Positions 1-8,354 of a stretch of DNA of 64,000 bases are shown piece by piece. The notes under the pieces are model-generated. The model ran no database searches, was not told where the DNA came from, and was given only the letters and a program-made list of their open reading frames with translations. This stretch comes from Clostridiales bacterium (GTDB lineage Bacteria > Bacillota > Clostridia > Oscillospirales > Butyricicoccaceae). The stretch is from assembly GCA_004555915.1 (NCBI GenBank), contig SFJM01000007.1, positions 1-64,000 on the forward strand. Direction: 5' to 3'. Within the stretch, counting starts at the first letter, position 1; each line of letters starts with the position of its first letter. Made by a program: the position numbers and the translations under genes.

Positions 1-16
1 GCTTGACCAACGGGCC
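1..16 (-). tRNA. 5' end of a tRNA, probably tRNA-Glu (cut by window edge)
   Basis: Read on the minus strand, these 16 bases are GGCCCGTTGGTCAAGC, the acceptor and D-arm start typical of Firmicutes tRNA-Glu. The rest lies outside the window. It follows the tRNA-Met by four bases, so the two are co-transcribed. The identity is inferred from the 5' sequence only. Confidence 0.6.
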
Positions 17-20
17 AGAA

Positions 21-97
21 TGGTAGCGGTGATGGGACTTGAACCTATGACCTTCCGGGTATGAACCGGACGCTCTAGCCAACTAAGCTACACCGCC
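21..97 (-). tRNA. tRNA-Met (CAT anticodon), CCA encoded
   Basis: The minus strand folds as a full cloverleaf. GGCGGTG pairs with CACCGCT in the acceptor stem (one G-T pair). The anticodon stem is CCGG/CCGG with loop TTCATAC, giving anticodon CAT. The T-arm is GGTTCAAGTCC, and a genomic CCA follows. G1 is paired, unlike the mismatched first pair of initiator tRNA, so this is read as elongator Met. A tRNA-Ile carrying a modified CAT anticodon cannot be excluded. Confidence 0.9.
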
Positions 98-143
98 ATT
101 TTGATCCTCTGTCAGACTGTCGCCTTGCCAGATGACGATGATT

Positions 144-172
144 ATTATATCTCGTAATCCGCCAATTGTCAA
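144..172 (-). promoter_or_regulatory. Consensus sigma-A promoter of the tRNA operon
   Basis: The minus strand has TTGACA (172-167), a 17-base spacer and TATAAT (149-144), a perfect consensus as expected for stable RNA genes. Transcription would start about 45 bases before the tRNA-Met. Confidence 0.85.
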
Positions 173-205
173 CTGTTTTTTTCAAAAAAATCAAAAAACT
201 TTTTT

Positions 206-1270
206 TCAGAAGCCCATGCTCCGGGCGGCAAGCGGCGGAACAATATATCGGTCTATCAAATCCTCAATGCGGCGCCGTCCATCTACCTCATCCCACAGCG
301 CTTCATATCCCATCCGGTACAGCTCTCCATGGGTCATGCAGGCTTCCTGTCCGTTTTCATCTGTATATACCACGGACTCTGCCAGCGTAGTGCCCAATGT
401 CTCATTCAGCCTGTCCAGCTCCGCCTGCTCCGCAGGTATATCCGTATCCGCCGCACGCAATGCGGGATCCGCCAGCTGTAAATCCTGCATGCGCTGGATA
501 TAGGCAAACTGCTCCGGATACCGGCTGTCCAGAAAGTCCTCATACAAGGCTTCATTCCATGTATGGGTTTCCTTCAGCTGCTCTGCTGTCAGCATGAAAT
601 AGGTATCTCCCACACGCTGTCCCTGATCCGGTACCGGATCATCATAAGTGCAGTCAATAAACCAGGTTTCCCCATACAGTCGAACCGCATTCCATGCATG
701 GGTCATGTCGTCATCTTCCACATAATATACGTCAAGACCCGCACCGTCACACATGGCACAGAATGCCCGCGCATAACCGCCGCATACCGCCACGCCATCC
801 TCAATGGCACCGGCTGCCATCTGGGCACGATCCTCACCGGTTTGCTCATAGACACAGCCGCGGATCAGGGCATGGTGAATGGCCTTGAGTTTTCCCTCGA
901 TGGAGATTTCTTCCGCAGCTGCTTCCGCGCCGGCTTTCCGTGCCGCTTCAATGCCTTTTTGCTGCATCTCTTCCTGGGGTATTTCATAGGTCAGCTGCAG
1001 ACTGCCATTCTGGAACGATGCAGTAGATAAGGTGGCATAATAGGGCTGCTGTGCCTGCAGCAGATGATAAACCTGCTTTTCATCAATGTCCTGATGGTAA
1101 AACAGCAGGGTGTCCCGGCCTTCTGCATAGGCATCCAGCAGTTCTGCGGCCGCCTCCACATTGGTCTGTGCCAGTGAAACCTCCTCCTGTTTGGGTGCCT
1201 TCCAGCGGAATACCAGTACAAGGGCGGCAACAGCCAGCAGAACCAGTATCCATTTTATCCCTTTCCGCAT
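206..1270 (-). CDS. Secreted or membrane-anchored transglutaminase-like protein
   Basis: A 354-residue protein with a short basic N-terminus and one hydrophobic segment (about residues 5-22) that acts as an uncleaved anchor or signal. The central part carries a transglutaminase-like (papain-like fold) core: AVCGGYARAF supplies the nucleophilic Cys, THAWNAV the His and FIDCTYDDP the Asp. Such domains in Clostridia are usually extracellular or wall-associated proteases or cyclases; the substrate cannot be told. AAAGGAGG lies nine bases before the ATG. It is the last protein gene before the divergently placed tRNA promoter and follows prmA by about 40 bases, so it may be co-transcribed. Confidence 0.8.
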   Translation of the reverse strand: MRKGIKWILVLLAVAALVLVFRWKAPKQEEVSLAQTNVEAAAELLDAYAEGRDTLLFYHQDIDEKQVYHLLQAQQPYYATLSTASFQNGSLQLTYEIPQEEMQQKGIEAARKAGAEAAAEEISIEGKLKAIHHALIRGCVYEQTGEDRAQMAAGAIEDGVAVCGGYARAFCAMCDGAGLDVYYVEDDDMTHAWNAVRLYGETWFIDCTYDDPVPDQGQRVGDTYFMLTAEQLKETHTWNEALYEDFLDSRYPEQFAYIQRMQDLQLADPALRAADTDIPAEQAELDRLNETLGTTLAESVVYTDENGQEACMTHGELYRMGYEALWDEVDGRRRIEDLIDRYIVPPLAARSMGF

Positions 1271-1310
1271 GGCTGCGCCTCCTTTCCCGTGTACCTGTTT
1301 GAAACAGCGG

Positions 1311-2276
1311 TTATGCCTGATGCAGGGTCATGGCAACCCAGTCGCCCGACTGATCCCGGCGATCCAGTACAAAGCCTGCATCCAGCAGGGACTGCTGCAC
1401 CTCATCCGCCCGGGGTGCAATGATGCCGGATACAATCAAGATACCCTCCGGCTTGAGCTTGTCCTTCAGGATATGCCGCATGCCCATGATGACATCCGCT
1501 ACAATATTTGCAACAATGATATCATAGCTGCCGCCAATGGCTTCGGACAGTGCCGCATCACCAATGACATCCCCTACATAGGTACGCAGGTCAAAGCCGT
1601 TTTTCTGTGCGTTTTCCGCTGCAATCCGGGTGGCATTGGGGTCAATATCCACGGCTGCCACATCGTTTGCTCCCAGCATATGTGCTGCCACGGACAGAAT
1701 GCCGCTGCCGCAGCCCATATCCAGCAGCCGGTCACCCGGCTTTACCAGCCGTTCCAGCTCACAGATGCAAAGCTGGGTGGTATTATGGGTACCGGTACCG
1801 AAGCTGGAGGACGGGTCAATTTCCAGAATCCGTCGACCTTCCTCCTGCTCACAGGTTTCCCAGGAGGGCTTAATCAGGAAGGTTTCACCCACACGGAACG
1901 GCTTAAAATACTGCTTCCAGTTGTTTTCCCAGTCCTCCTGCCGGATGGAGGCCAGCTCTGCCACACAGCGTCCAAAGCTGTGCTCCGCATCCCGTGCCCG
2001 CAGCTCTGCCAGTCCCGCATTCACCTGTGCCAGCATTTCCGCCCCCGACGGGCTGTCCTCAATATAGATTTTTACATTGGTTTCCGCGTCCTTTTTCTGC
2101 TTTGCCAGATCCTCATCCACATAATCCCAGTATATCTCGGTATCCTGTAAAAAATCCGCAAAGTCCTGTGCATCCTCAATGACAAAGCCGTCGATGCCCA
2201 GATCCATCAGCATACCGGTGACGGCATCAATACCTGCCGTGGATGTCCAGATGGTTACCTCAGTCCAGTTATTCAC
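1311..2276 (-). CDS. prmA: Ribosomal protein L11 methyltransferase
   Basis: A 321-residue class I SAM-dependent methyltransferase. It trimethylates ribosomal protein L11. An N-terminal substrate-recognition domain of about 110 residues precedes the Rossmann core with motif I LLDMGCGSGILS, then VAAVDIDPNA, and the family signature DIIVANIVADVI (the NPxY/NIxA equivalent). EIDPSSSFGTGTHNTT is also highly typical of PrmA. An upstream in-frame start exists, but the GTG at 2276 is preceded by GGAGGA six bases away and matches family length. The hairpin just upstream (2297-2338) separates it from the preceding gene. Confidence 0.93.
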   Translation of the reverse strand: MNNWTEVTIWTSTAGIDAVTGMLMDLGIDGFVIEDAQDFADFLQDTEIYWDYVDEDLAKQKKDAETNVKIYIEDSPSGAEMLAQVNAGLAELRARDAEHSFGRCVAELASIRQEDWENNWKQYFKPFRVGETFLIKPSWETCEQEEGRRILEIDPSSSFGTGTHNTTQLCICELERLVKPGDRLLDMGCGSGILSVAAHMLGANDVAAVDIDPNATRIAAENAQKNGFDLRTYVGDVIGDAALSEAIGGSYDIIVANIVADVIMGMRHILKDKLKPEGILIVSGIIAPRADEVQQSLLDAGFVLDRRDQSGDWVAMTLHQA

Positions 2277-2296
2277 AATATATCCTCCTTTGCTGT

Positions 2297-2338
2297 GAAA
2301 AAAACGCAGACAAGGTATTTTCTTCCCCGCCTGCGTTT
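2297..2338 (-). terminator. Rho-independent terminator upstream of prmA
   Basis: On the minus strand AACGCAG pairs with CTGCGTT around a 21-base loop, followed by six T residues. It lies between the degenerate barrel gene and prmA and would reduce read-through into prmA. Confidence 0.6.
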
Positions 2339-2351
2339 GTGCATCCACAGA

Positions 2352-3386
2352 TTACAATGCCACCAGTCCGTAATGCTGGCGGAAGTAATCAAAAATATCC
2401 TCGTCCAGTTCCCATGTTCCATCATACAGGGCAATGCCGTCAAATACACGCAAAGCCTGTTCCAAAAGCTCCGGATTTTCCGCCTCCAGACATACCGGAC
2501 GCTCCAGCATATACTGGTTTTCCGCCAGCAGCTGGACATCATATGGCGTGCTGATTTCCAGCTTCCATGCGCCGGACCACTGGTCCTCCAGTTCCAGCAG
2601 CTTTTCGCCAAAATGGTCCTCCATGTCAATCGGATCGGAAATATCAATGGTTGCATCCACAAAATGGGTATGCGGCCCCACCGGTGCCAGAATATAGTCT
2701 TCATCTGCCTCCGGTTCATTCCGGCTGCTGCTTTCCGGTGCACGCTGCAGGATTTTGTCCACCGTCTGCAGGTCACTGGTATGGTAAAATTCCACGCTTT
2801 CCAGATGCTGCATCTGTTCCAGCTCCTGCGGCTCCACGGAAACACCCAGTGCAACATTGGCATAGGGCGCCAGCTCCGCAATGGCATCATCCACATCCGC
2901 TGCCTCACCGCTGAGAATCACACCGGCAACGCCGATGCGCTGCATAATGCCCATCACTGCCAGTGCGGATGAACCGTCTGGTGTCCGTCCATCCTCATCC
3001 ACCGGCAGGGATACAATAATCCCCAGCCCGGACTGGTCGGTTACCGCCAGCACGGCTGCGCGCAGCGCATGCAGGTTCTGCCGCATGCGGATGTAGATAA
3101 ACTCTGCTCTGGCATGCGTGGCACGGCTGACCATATTGCGGAACCGCCCGATCAGGCGTTCCGACGGCCATTCCGCGCCGATATCCTCCTCCGGATTCCA
3201 GCCATCCGCATTAATCAGCATGCCCACCGGCCTGCCGCCTGCATGGCTCCGGACTGCCGCAAGGCTCATGGCATCCGGCACCACAAAGGAGGAGGCATGA
3301 CAATGCTTCCAGTCCACCGACATCATCTGTGCCGGTGTTTCCAAGGTTAAAATGACTTCCCCACTACATAAAGGAACGGGTTCCAT
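2352..3386 (-). CDS. Uncharacterised protein resembling a degenerate homocysteine S-methyltransferase barrel
   Basis: A 344-residue soluble protein with no sure assignment. The pattern DGRTPDGSSALAVMGIMQRIGVAGVILS (residues about 132-159, quoted in parts: DGRTPDGSSA then GVAGVILSG) parallels the DGRTLTG...GADAIGINCS stretch of the MetH/BHMT homocysteine-binding barrel, but the zinc-ligand Cys positions are not present. The C-terminal third is acidic and shows no recognised domain. AAGGAGAGCT precedes the ATG. It sits 28 bases after argS in the same direction. It may be a fold relic with a new role; catalytic activity of the usual kind is unlikely. Confidence 0.55.
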   Translation of the reverse strand: MEPVPLCSGEVILTLETPAQMMSVDWKHCHASSFVVPDAMSLAAVRSHAGGRPVGMLINADGWNPEEDIGAEWPSERLIGRFRNMVSRATHARAEFIYIRMRQNLHALRAAVLAVTDQSGLGIIVSLPVDEDGRTPDGSSALAVMGIMQRIGVAGVILSGEAADVDDAIAELAPYANVALGVSVEPQELEQMQHLESVEFYHTSDLQTVDKILQRAPESSSRNEPEADEDYILAPVGPHTHFVDATIDISDPIDMEDHFGEKLLELEDQWSGAWKLEISTPYDVQLLAENQYMLERPVCLEAENPELLEQALRVFDGIALYDGTWELDEDIFDYFRQHYGLVAL

Positions 3387-3414
3387 AGCTCTCCTTCTGC
3401 CCGAAAAAGGCGTA

Positions 3415-5103
3415 TTACATATGCTCCGGTGCTTCTACACCGATAATTGAAAGGACATTGTAAATGGTCTGGCGTGCGGCACGGCACAGTACCAGACGCG
3501 CGTCACGCACGGTTTCCTCTGCTTCCTTGATGCGGCATGCATTGTAGAACCGGTGGAACTGTGCGCACAGGGCAACTGCGTACTTATTCAGGCGGGACGG
3601 GTCACGCTCTGCGGCAGCTGCGGTAATTTCCTCCGGCAGCAGGCTGATCTGCTTCACCAGCGCCAGCTCCTCTGCCTCATTCAGAACCGTCAGGTCTGCC
3701 GTCTCCGGTACAGCAATGCCTTCCGCCTCAATCTTTGCCAGCAGGCTGCAGATTCGTGCATGGGCATACTGGCAATAATACAGCGGATTGTCGCTGTCCT
3801 GCTTGACGGCCAGATCCAGATCAAATTCCATCTGGGTTTCCGCAGCACGGGAATTGAAGAAATAGCGTGCCGCATCCACCGGAATCTCATCCAGCAGGTC
3901 GGACAGAGTCAGAGACTTGCCGGTGCGCTTGGACATACGCACAACCTCGCCGCCCTGCATCATGCGAACCAGCTGCATCAGCACAATTTCCAGACGATGG
4001 GTTCCGTCCAGGCCGATGGCATCCAGTGCGCTCTTCAGGCGGAGCACATGGCCGTGATGGTCTGCGCCCCAGATATTGATAACACGGTCAAAGCCGCGCT
4101 GTTCAAACTTATTTCTATGATATGCGATATCCGCAGCGAAATAGGTATAAAAACCGTTGGCGCGGCGCAGAACATCGTCCTTGTCACAGCCGAAATCGGT
4201 GGAACGCAGCCACAGGGCGCCTTCCTTTTCATAGGTCGCACCCTTTGCGGTCAGCATGTCAACGGTTTCCTTCACATAGCCGGAATCATGCAGGCCGCTT
4301 TCCCGGAACCATACGTCATAATGAATCTTATAGCGTTCCAGATCCCGCTGCATCCGTGCGATATTGGTGGGCAGGCCGTATTCCACAATGATTTTGCGGC
4401 GCTCCTCGCCATCCAGATCCAGCAGCTTGTCACCGTGCAGCTTCACCAGATCAGCAGCCAGCTCCTTGATATCCGCGCCCTGATACCAGCTTTCATCAAA
4501 TGCAATGGCATCCTCGCCCTTGAGCTGCTGGATATATCTGCCCTCTACGGAATGGGCAAATTTATCCACCTGGTTGCCTGCGTCATTGATATAGAACTCA
4601 CGGGTTACCTCATGTCCTGCCCAGCTGAGCACCTCAGACAGGCAGTCGCCCAGTACGCCGCCGCGGGCATTGCCCATATGCATCGGGCCGGTAGGATTGG
4701 CGGAAACAAATTCCACCATGATCTTTTCGGGATGCTCTGCGGTCACGCGGCCATAATCCTTTCCCATGTCCGCAACCAGCTTTACGGCATCCGCATACCA
4801 CTGCTTGCCCAGGCGGAAATTCAGAAAGCCCGGTCCTGCAATGGAAATTTCCTCAAAATAGGTGCCGTCCAGTGCGATATGTGCGGTCAGGCCCTCTGCG
4901 ATTTTCCGCGGTGCCATGTGCAGCGCACGTGCGCACTGCATGGCGAAGGAGGAGGCATAATCGCCGTTTTTGGTATCCTTCGGGATCTCTACCGCAACTG
5001 CCGGTACATCACCCTCCGGCAGGTCACCGGCAGCAACTGCGGCGCGATATGCGTTCAGGACAGCCTCTGCCGCCTGCTTCTTTGCCTGTTCGATTAAATT
5101 CAT
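3415..5103 (-). CDS. argS: Arginyl-tRNA synthetase
   Basis: A 562-residue class I synthetase that charges tRNA-Arg. It has the N-terminal additional domain, VEFVSANPTGPMHMGNARGG with the HxGN form of the HIGH motif, the WGADHHGHV stretch, MSKRTGKSLTLSDL (the KMSKS region is replaced by MSKRTG as usual in ArgRS), and a C-terminal anticodon-binding DALR domain ending near VEAPEHM. The ATG at 5103 is preferred over an upstream start because GAAAGG is placed nine bases before it and family length fits. It follows a DUF1934 gene, the same pairing as ywiB-argS in Bacillus. Confidence 0.96.
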   Translation of the reverse strand: MNLIEQAKKQAAEAVLNAYRAAVAAGDLPEGDVPAVAVEIPKDTKNGDYASSFAMQCARALHMAPRKIAEGLTAHIALDGTYFEEISIAGPGFLNFRLGKQWYADAVKLVADMGKDYGRVTAEHPEKIMVEFVSANPTGPMHMGNARGGVLGDCLSEVLSWAGHEVTREFYINDAGNQVDKFAHSVEGRYIQQLKGEDAIAFDESWYQGADIKELAADLVKLHGDKLLDLDGEERRKIIVEYGLPTNIARMQRDLERYKIHYDVWFRESGLHDSGYVKETVDMLTAKGATYEKEGALWLRSTDFGCDKDDVLRRANGFYTYFAADIAYHRNKFEQRGFDRVINIWGADHHGHVLRLKSALDAIGLDGTHRLEIVLMQLVRMMQGGEVVRMSKRTGKSLTLSDLLDEIPVDAARYFFNSRAAETQMEFDLDLAVKQDSDNPLYYCQYAHARICSLLAKIEAEGIAVPETADLTVLNEAEELALVKQISLLPEEITAAAAERDPSRLNKYAVALCAQFHRFYNACRIKEAEETVRDARLVLCRAARQTIYNVLSIIGVEAPEHM

Positions 5104-5145
5104 GTCATCGTGCCTTTCTTTGTTATTCTCTATCAAGCGTCTGAA

Positions 5146-5172
5146 ACGGGCGGAAGTATGGGTTCCGCCCGT
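5146..5172 (-). terminator. Hairpin between the DUF1934 gene and argS
   Basis: ACGGGCGGAA pairs perfectly with TTCCGCCCGT over a 7-base loop. The tail on the minus strand is only TTTC, so it may be an attenuator or a weak terminator. Confidence 0.4.
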
Positions 5173-5186
5173 ATGGTTTGTTTGTA

Positions 5187-5651
5187 TTACAAATGGCTGC
5201 CCCCGTCAGACGGTGTGACTGCCATCTCAAAGCGGTGGGTCCCTGCCAGGTTGGAGTCAATTTCCACGGTATAGTCAATGGCAAGGCTTCCGCCGTTTTC
5301 CCCGATGGTATTGACCAGATGGGAGGTATGGGTGGCAACGGTCATCGAACCGATTTCCGTCTGGTACAGGCCCACATGCTTTTTGTGCTCCGCAAACAGC
5401 ATCTGCGCCGGATGGGTGCCGGTACGGGTCATGGTCACCTGCCGGTCCTCCAGCTTGAGCGTGGTACGTGTGCCTTCCATGCCGGTCAGCTCACTCTCCT
5501 CATAGGAGATAAAATACTTGCCGTTGCGTCGGTACAGACGGCCTGCGGTAATCAGGTCAATCCGGTCCGGTTCACAGCCGTCAAAATTCTGACGGCTGGC
5601 GATGGTAATGATAACATCTTTCTTGAGTGATTTTTCCTGTTCAGCTTCCAT
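5187..5651 (-). CDS. DUF1934 (YwiB-like) beta-barrel protein
   Basis: A 154-residue protein with alternating polar beta strands: VIITIASRQ, GKYFISYEESELTGMEGTRTTLKLEDRQVTMTRTG (in pieces), GSMTVATHTSHL and GSLAIDYTVEID. These match the calycin-like DUF1934 family. Its role is unknown. Three ATG codons lie close together; the third (5651) has AAGG ten bases upstream and is chosen. The neighbourhood (murI upstream, argS downstream) recalls the Bacillus ywiB-argS pairing. Confidence 0.75.
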   Translation of the reverse strand: MEAEQEKSLKKDVIITIASRQNFDGCEPDRIDLITAGRLYRRNGKYFISYEESELTGMEGTRTTLKLEDRQVTMTRTGTHPAQMLFAEHKKHVGLYQTEIGSMTVATHTSHLVNTIGENGGSLAIDYTVEIDSNLAGTHRFEMAVTPSDGGSHL

Positions 5652-5670
5652 GGTCATCATTTCCTTTCCA

Positions 5671-6474
5671 TCAATACGATGCAATATCCACAAGCTGCGC
5701 CTGTACGCCCACCGGCTCGCCCAGGAACATTTCCGCATGCTCATCAAAGCTGTCCGGATCGTCCGAAACATAATATTCCGTGCGGCCCTGTCCCTGCTCT
5801 GCCGGTTCAAGGAACCGCTGCACATATTTTGCCGCTTCCGCACCGGAATCAATCAGTGTTACCTGATCGCCGAAAAAGTCCTGAATGGCATCCCGCAGCA
5901 GCGGGTAATGGGTGCAGCCCAGAATCAGCGTGTCCACGCCGAAGTCGCGGATATCTGTCAGATATTCCTCCACAACCAGCCGTGTCACCCTGTCATTGGG
6001 CAGGAATCTGCCATTTTCCACCAGCGGGACAAACAGCGGGCAGGGCCGTGCAATCGTATGTACCGAAGGGTCCAGCGTATGCAGCTTGGCTTCATAAGCG
6101 CCGCTGCGGATGGTACCCTTTGTGCCGATGATGCCGATGCGGTTGTTTTTGGTAGCCTGCATGGCAGCATAGCAGGTCGGCTCCACAACGCCCACAATCG
6201 GGACGGTATTTTCCGACTTGATGTCGCCCAGCACCTGGGAGCTGACTGTACCGCAGGCAATGACAATTGCCTTCAGATTATGCTCCTTCAGGAACGCCAC
6301 ATCCTGTCTGGCATACTTGAGCACCGTGCGGCGGCTGCGGGAGCCGTAGGGTACCCGCCCGGTGTCTCCGAAATAAATGATTGATTCATTCGGCATGACC
6401 CGGTGCAGCTGGCGTACGGCAGTCAGACCGCCCAGGCCGGAATCAAAAACGCCGATTGCTCTGTTATCCATCAT
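5671..6474 (-). CDS. murI: Glutamate racemase
   Basis: A 267-residue cytoplasmic enzyme that makes D-glutamate for peptidoglycan. It shows IGVFDSGLGGLTAV at the N-terminus, the first catalytic Cys in AIVIACGTVSS and the second in DTLILGCTHYPLL, with the paired acidic residues of the family. The usual ACNTAS is ACGTVS here, a small variation at the Asn position. The gene overlaps the end of ddl by 11 bases, so the two wall-precursor enzymes are translationally coupled. Confidence 0.94.
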   Translation of the reverse strand: MMDNRAIGVFDSGLGGLTAVRQLHRVMPNESIIYFGDTGRVPYGSRSRRTVLKYARQDVAFLKEHNLKAIVIACGTVSSQVLGDIKSENTVPIVGVVEPTCYAAMQATKNNRIGIIGTKGTIRSGAYEAKLHTLDPSVHTIARPCPLFVPLVENGRFLPNDRVTRLVVEEYLTDIRDFGVDTLILGCTHYPLLRDAIQDFFGDQVTLIDSGAEAAKYVQRFLEPAEQGQGRTEYYVSDDPDSFDEHAEMFLGEPVGVQAQLVDIASY

Positions 6475-7543
6475 ACCGCTCCATTGCGAGGCCGATCAGG
6501 CGGTCCACCAGCTCCGAATACGGAATGCCCATGTGCTCCTGCAGCTTCGGGTACATGCTGATGCTGGTAAAGCCCGGCAGCGTGTTGATCTCGTTGAATA
6601 CAATTTCATCCTCCGCATAGGTGCAGAAGAAATCCACACGGGACAGGCCCTTGCAGCCCAATGCGCGGTAAACCCGTACCGCAGCCTCACGGACGTTATT
6701 CATGGCGCTTTCACTGATTTTTGCCGGAATATACAGGCCGGAGGTACCGTCCACATACTTTGCCTCAAAGGAATAGAACTCCTGGCTCGGCGCGATTTCG
6801 CCGGCTACCGATGCCGTGGGATTGTCATTGCCCAGAACGGCAACCTCGATTTCATGACCGTCGATGAATTCCTCGATGAGTACCTTGGCGTCGTACCGGA
6901 AGGCATCCTCCAGGCCGCGCTTCAGGGATGCACGGTCGGTTGCCTTGGAAACGCCCACCGACGAGCCTTCGCTGCAGGGCTTGACAAATACCGGATAGGC
7001 GCCCAGCTGCGCCTCAGCGGCAGCGCACAGTGCATCCGGATCCTCACGGAAAGCAAAGCTGTGTGCCAGATAAAAGGCTGCCTGACGCACGCCCTCCTGC
7101 TGGACAATCACCTTGGTCAGGCTTTTATCCATGCTGCATGCGGATGCTGCCACGCCCGGGCCGACATACGGGATATGTGCCAGTTCCAGCAGGCCCTGCA
7201 GTGTACCGTCCTCGCCGCCGATGCCATGCAGCACCGGGAAGACACAGTCCGCATGGATGACCTGGGTGCCGCTCTCGCGCATCACGAGCAGGCCGTGGGT
7301 CTGACGGTCCGGGGACAGGACTGCCGGCACGGTATGTCCGCCGGTCTCCCAGCTGCCGTTTTCAATGCTGTCATAATCGGTGGATTCATACAGCATCCAG
7401 CTGCCGGACTTGGTGATACCTACCGGATAGATCTGATACTTTTCCGCATCGGTATTGCGCAGAATGGATGCGGCGGAAATACAGGAAATGTCATGCTCGG
7501 AGGAAACGCCGCCGAACACAACCATCACGTTCAGTTTATTCAT
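6464..7543 (-). CDS. ddl: D-alanine--D-alanine ligase
   Basis: A 359-residue ATP-grasp enzyme joining two D-alanines for the peptidoglycan stem. It shows VFGGVSSEHDIS, HGIGGEDGTLQG, KPCSEGSSVGVSK, the omega-loop EAKYVDGTSG and EINTLPGFTSISMYPKL. The Tyr after Lys in EAKY is the residue type linked in known Ddl enzymes to D-Ala rather than D-Lac as second substrate, so a normal D-Ala-D-Ala terminus is inferred. The ATG at 7543 follows a short tandem repeat of GAGGTTTTT that supplies the Shine-Dalgarno. A TATAAT box lies at 7626-7621. Confidence 0.95.
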   Translation of the reverse strand: MNKLNVMVVFGGVSSEHDISCISAASILRNTDAEKYQIYPVGITKSGSWMLYESTDYDSIENGSWETGGHTVPAVLSPDRQTHGLLVMRESGTQVIHADCVFPVLHGIGGEDGTLQGLLELAHIPYVGPGVAASACSMDKSLTKVIVQQEGVRQAAFYLAHSFAFREDPDALCAAAEAQLGAYPVFVKPCSEGSSVGVSKATDRASLKRGLEDAFRYDAKVLIEEFIDGHEIEVAVLGNDNPTASVAGEIAPSQEFYSFEAKYVDGTSGLYIPAKISESAMNNVREAAVRVYRALGCKGLSRVDFFCTYAEDEIVFNEINTLPGFTSISMYPKLQEHMGIPYSELVDRLIGLAMERYDG

Positions 7544-7620
7544 AAAATCAAAAACCTCAAAAACCTCAAAACTTCCAGTGTGGCGGATGGATTCAAGCCC
7601 CCACATTGATATTACCCTTT

Positions 7621-7626
7621 ATTATA
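7621..7626 (-). promoter_or_regulatory. -10 element upstream of ddl
   Basis: TATAAT on the minus strand about 80 bases before the ddl start, with only a weak -35 at the right distance. It is probably the ddl-murI promoter. Confidence 0.5.
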
Positions 7627-7732
7627 CGTCAAAACTGCCATATATGCGAGCAGAAAACGCAACAAATTTTAAAAATTATCCCCATATGTTTTCCACATTT
7701 CGCCGATTTACCTTTTGCCGCCGGTCTGGTAT

Positions 7733-7875
7733 AAAAAAAGCGGCGATGCACGGCAGAAGCCTGTTCTGCAGCCGTTGCAAAGCCGTCTTCACACGGTATG
7801 GTGTCACCTGACAAATACAGTTTGTAATTACATTACAGCATTTAACAATCTGTATTCCCGTAGATAACCCCCAAC
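7733..7875 (-). ncRNA. Candidate small RNA of about 140 nt
   Basis: No ORF of note is present, yet a promoter (7882-7910) and an imperfect GC-rich hairpin followed by seven T residues (ending near 7733) frame about 140 bases. Within it, AATACAG pairs with CTGTATT (about 7841 and 7806), enclosing an inner TGTAAT/ATTACA hairpin. The 5' and 3' ends do not pair, which argues against 6S RNA. Function unknown. Confidence 0.5.
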
Positions 7876-7881
7876 AAATAT

Positions 7882-7910
7882 AGTATAGCACAACCGTCCA
7901 TAAGAAGCAA
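7882..7910 (-). promoter_or_regulatory. Promoter of the candidate small RNA
   Basis: TTGCTT (7910-7905), a 17-base spacer and TATACT (7887-7882) on the minus strand. No gene start follows within 300 bases, which points to a non-coding transcript or a very long ddl leader. Confidence 0.6.
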
Positions 7911-7991
7911 TAGCCCATCGAAAAAATTCAAAATTTCTTTTCTTTTTCGCTTTTTTGCCCGTTTATTTTGCGAAAAAAATGAAAAATGTTA

Positions 7992-8020
7992 TTGACAAAA
8001 ACACCGCTTCGTGGTATCAT
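7992..8020 (+). promoter_or_regulatory. Strong sigma-A promoter before the repeat-bearing transcript
   Basis: TTGACA (7992-7997), a 17-base spacer and TATCAT (8015-8020). It is among the best promoters in the window, yet no normal gene follows on this strand until rnr at 10353. Confidence 0.8.
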
Positions 8021-8091
8021 ATACCTACACTAAAGAACAGCTAAGACATATCGGTAATACCGATAGCTGATTCTTCAATCTGATCGAAAGC

Positions 8092-8354
8092 GGTGAGTCC
8101 GATGGCAATTGAACATCAGCTTCATCTGATCGGGCAAACCGGTCGCAACACCTTCCATTAACCAGAAAGTGGTGAGTCCCATGGGCAGGTAATTCTGCTG
8201 AAGGGTTCGGGTATTCCGACGATTGAGTTCCAGTATTTTTTGAAAAGGTGAGTCCAATGGGCAGTGCTGTATAGCTGGAGTAAATCCAAATTTCGATCAC
8301 AGACCGTGTACATAACAGTTTGATCTTTCAGAAAGCAGGTGAGTCCGATGGCAG
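8092..8354 (+). repeat. Four tandem copies of a GGTGAGTCCNATGG motif, about 80-base period
   Basis: Copies begin at 8092, 8171, 8247 and 8338 (intervals 79, 76 and 91 bases). The shared core is GGTGAGTCC-N-ATGG, usually preceded by GAAAG or GAAAA and followed by GCAG. Read as translation starts they open ORFs of 19, 3, 5 and 18 codons; the first and last begin MAIE and MAVE. The unit between copies is not conserved in sequence but usually contains a small hairpin. This is not CRISPR-like: the core is too short and the spacers are structured. Confidence 0.75.
8101..8161 (+). CDS. Possible 19-codon micro-ORF at repeat copy 1
   Basis: An ATG at 8102 in copy 1 opens MAIEHQLHLIG... ending at a TAA near 8161. 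The bases AAAGCGGTGAGTCCG in front include a GGTGA Shine-Dalgarno part. There is no similarity to known peptides. Conservation of the start region among copies, but not of the ORF bodies, makes translation uncertain. Confidence 0.25.

Noticed and set aside
3553..5097. A 514-codon plus-strand ORF opposite argS
   Set aside because: Antisense shadow of argS; composition and lack of start signal argue against it.
7733..7875. 6S RNA
   Set aside because: The ends do not pair and there is no long rod with a central bubble.
8092..8100. Group II intron 5' end (GTGAG-like)
   Set aside because: It occurs four times at short intervals and no domain V, reverse transcriptase or 3' end is seen.
8117..8145. 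c-di-GMP riboswitch (GGGCAAACC and GCAA elements)
   Set aside because: Only this fragment matches; the rest of the conserved GEMM core and a controlled gene are missing.
8025..8300. A 91-codon minus-strand ORF opposite the repeats
   Set aside because: No ribosome site, and it covers the promoter and repeats of a better-supported plus-strand unit.
8092..8354. CRISPR array
   Set aside because: The repeated core is only about 14 bases, not palindromic, only four copies, intervals vary and no cas gene is near.
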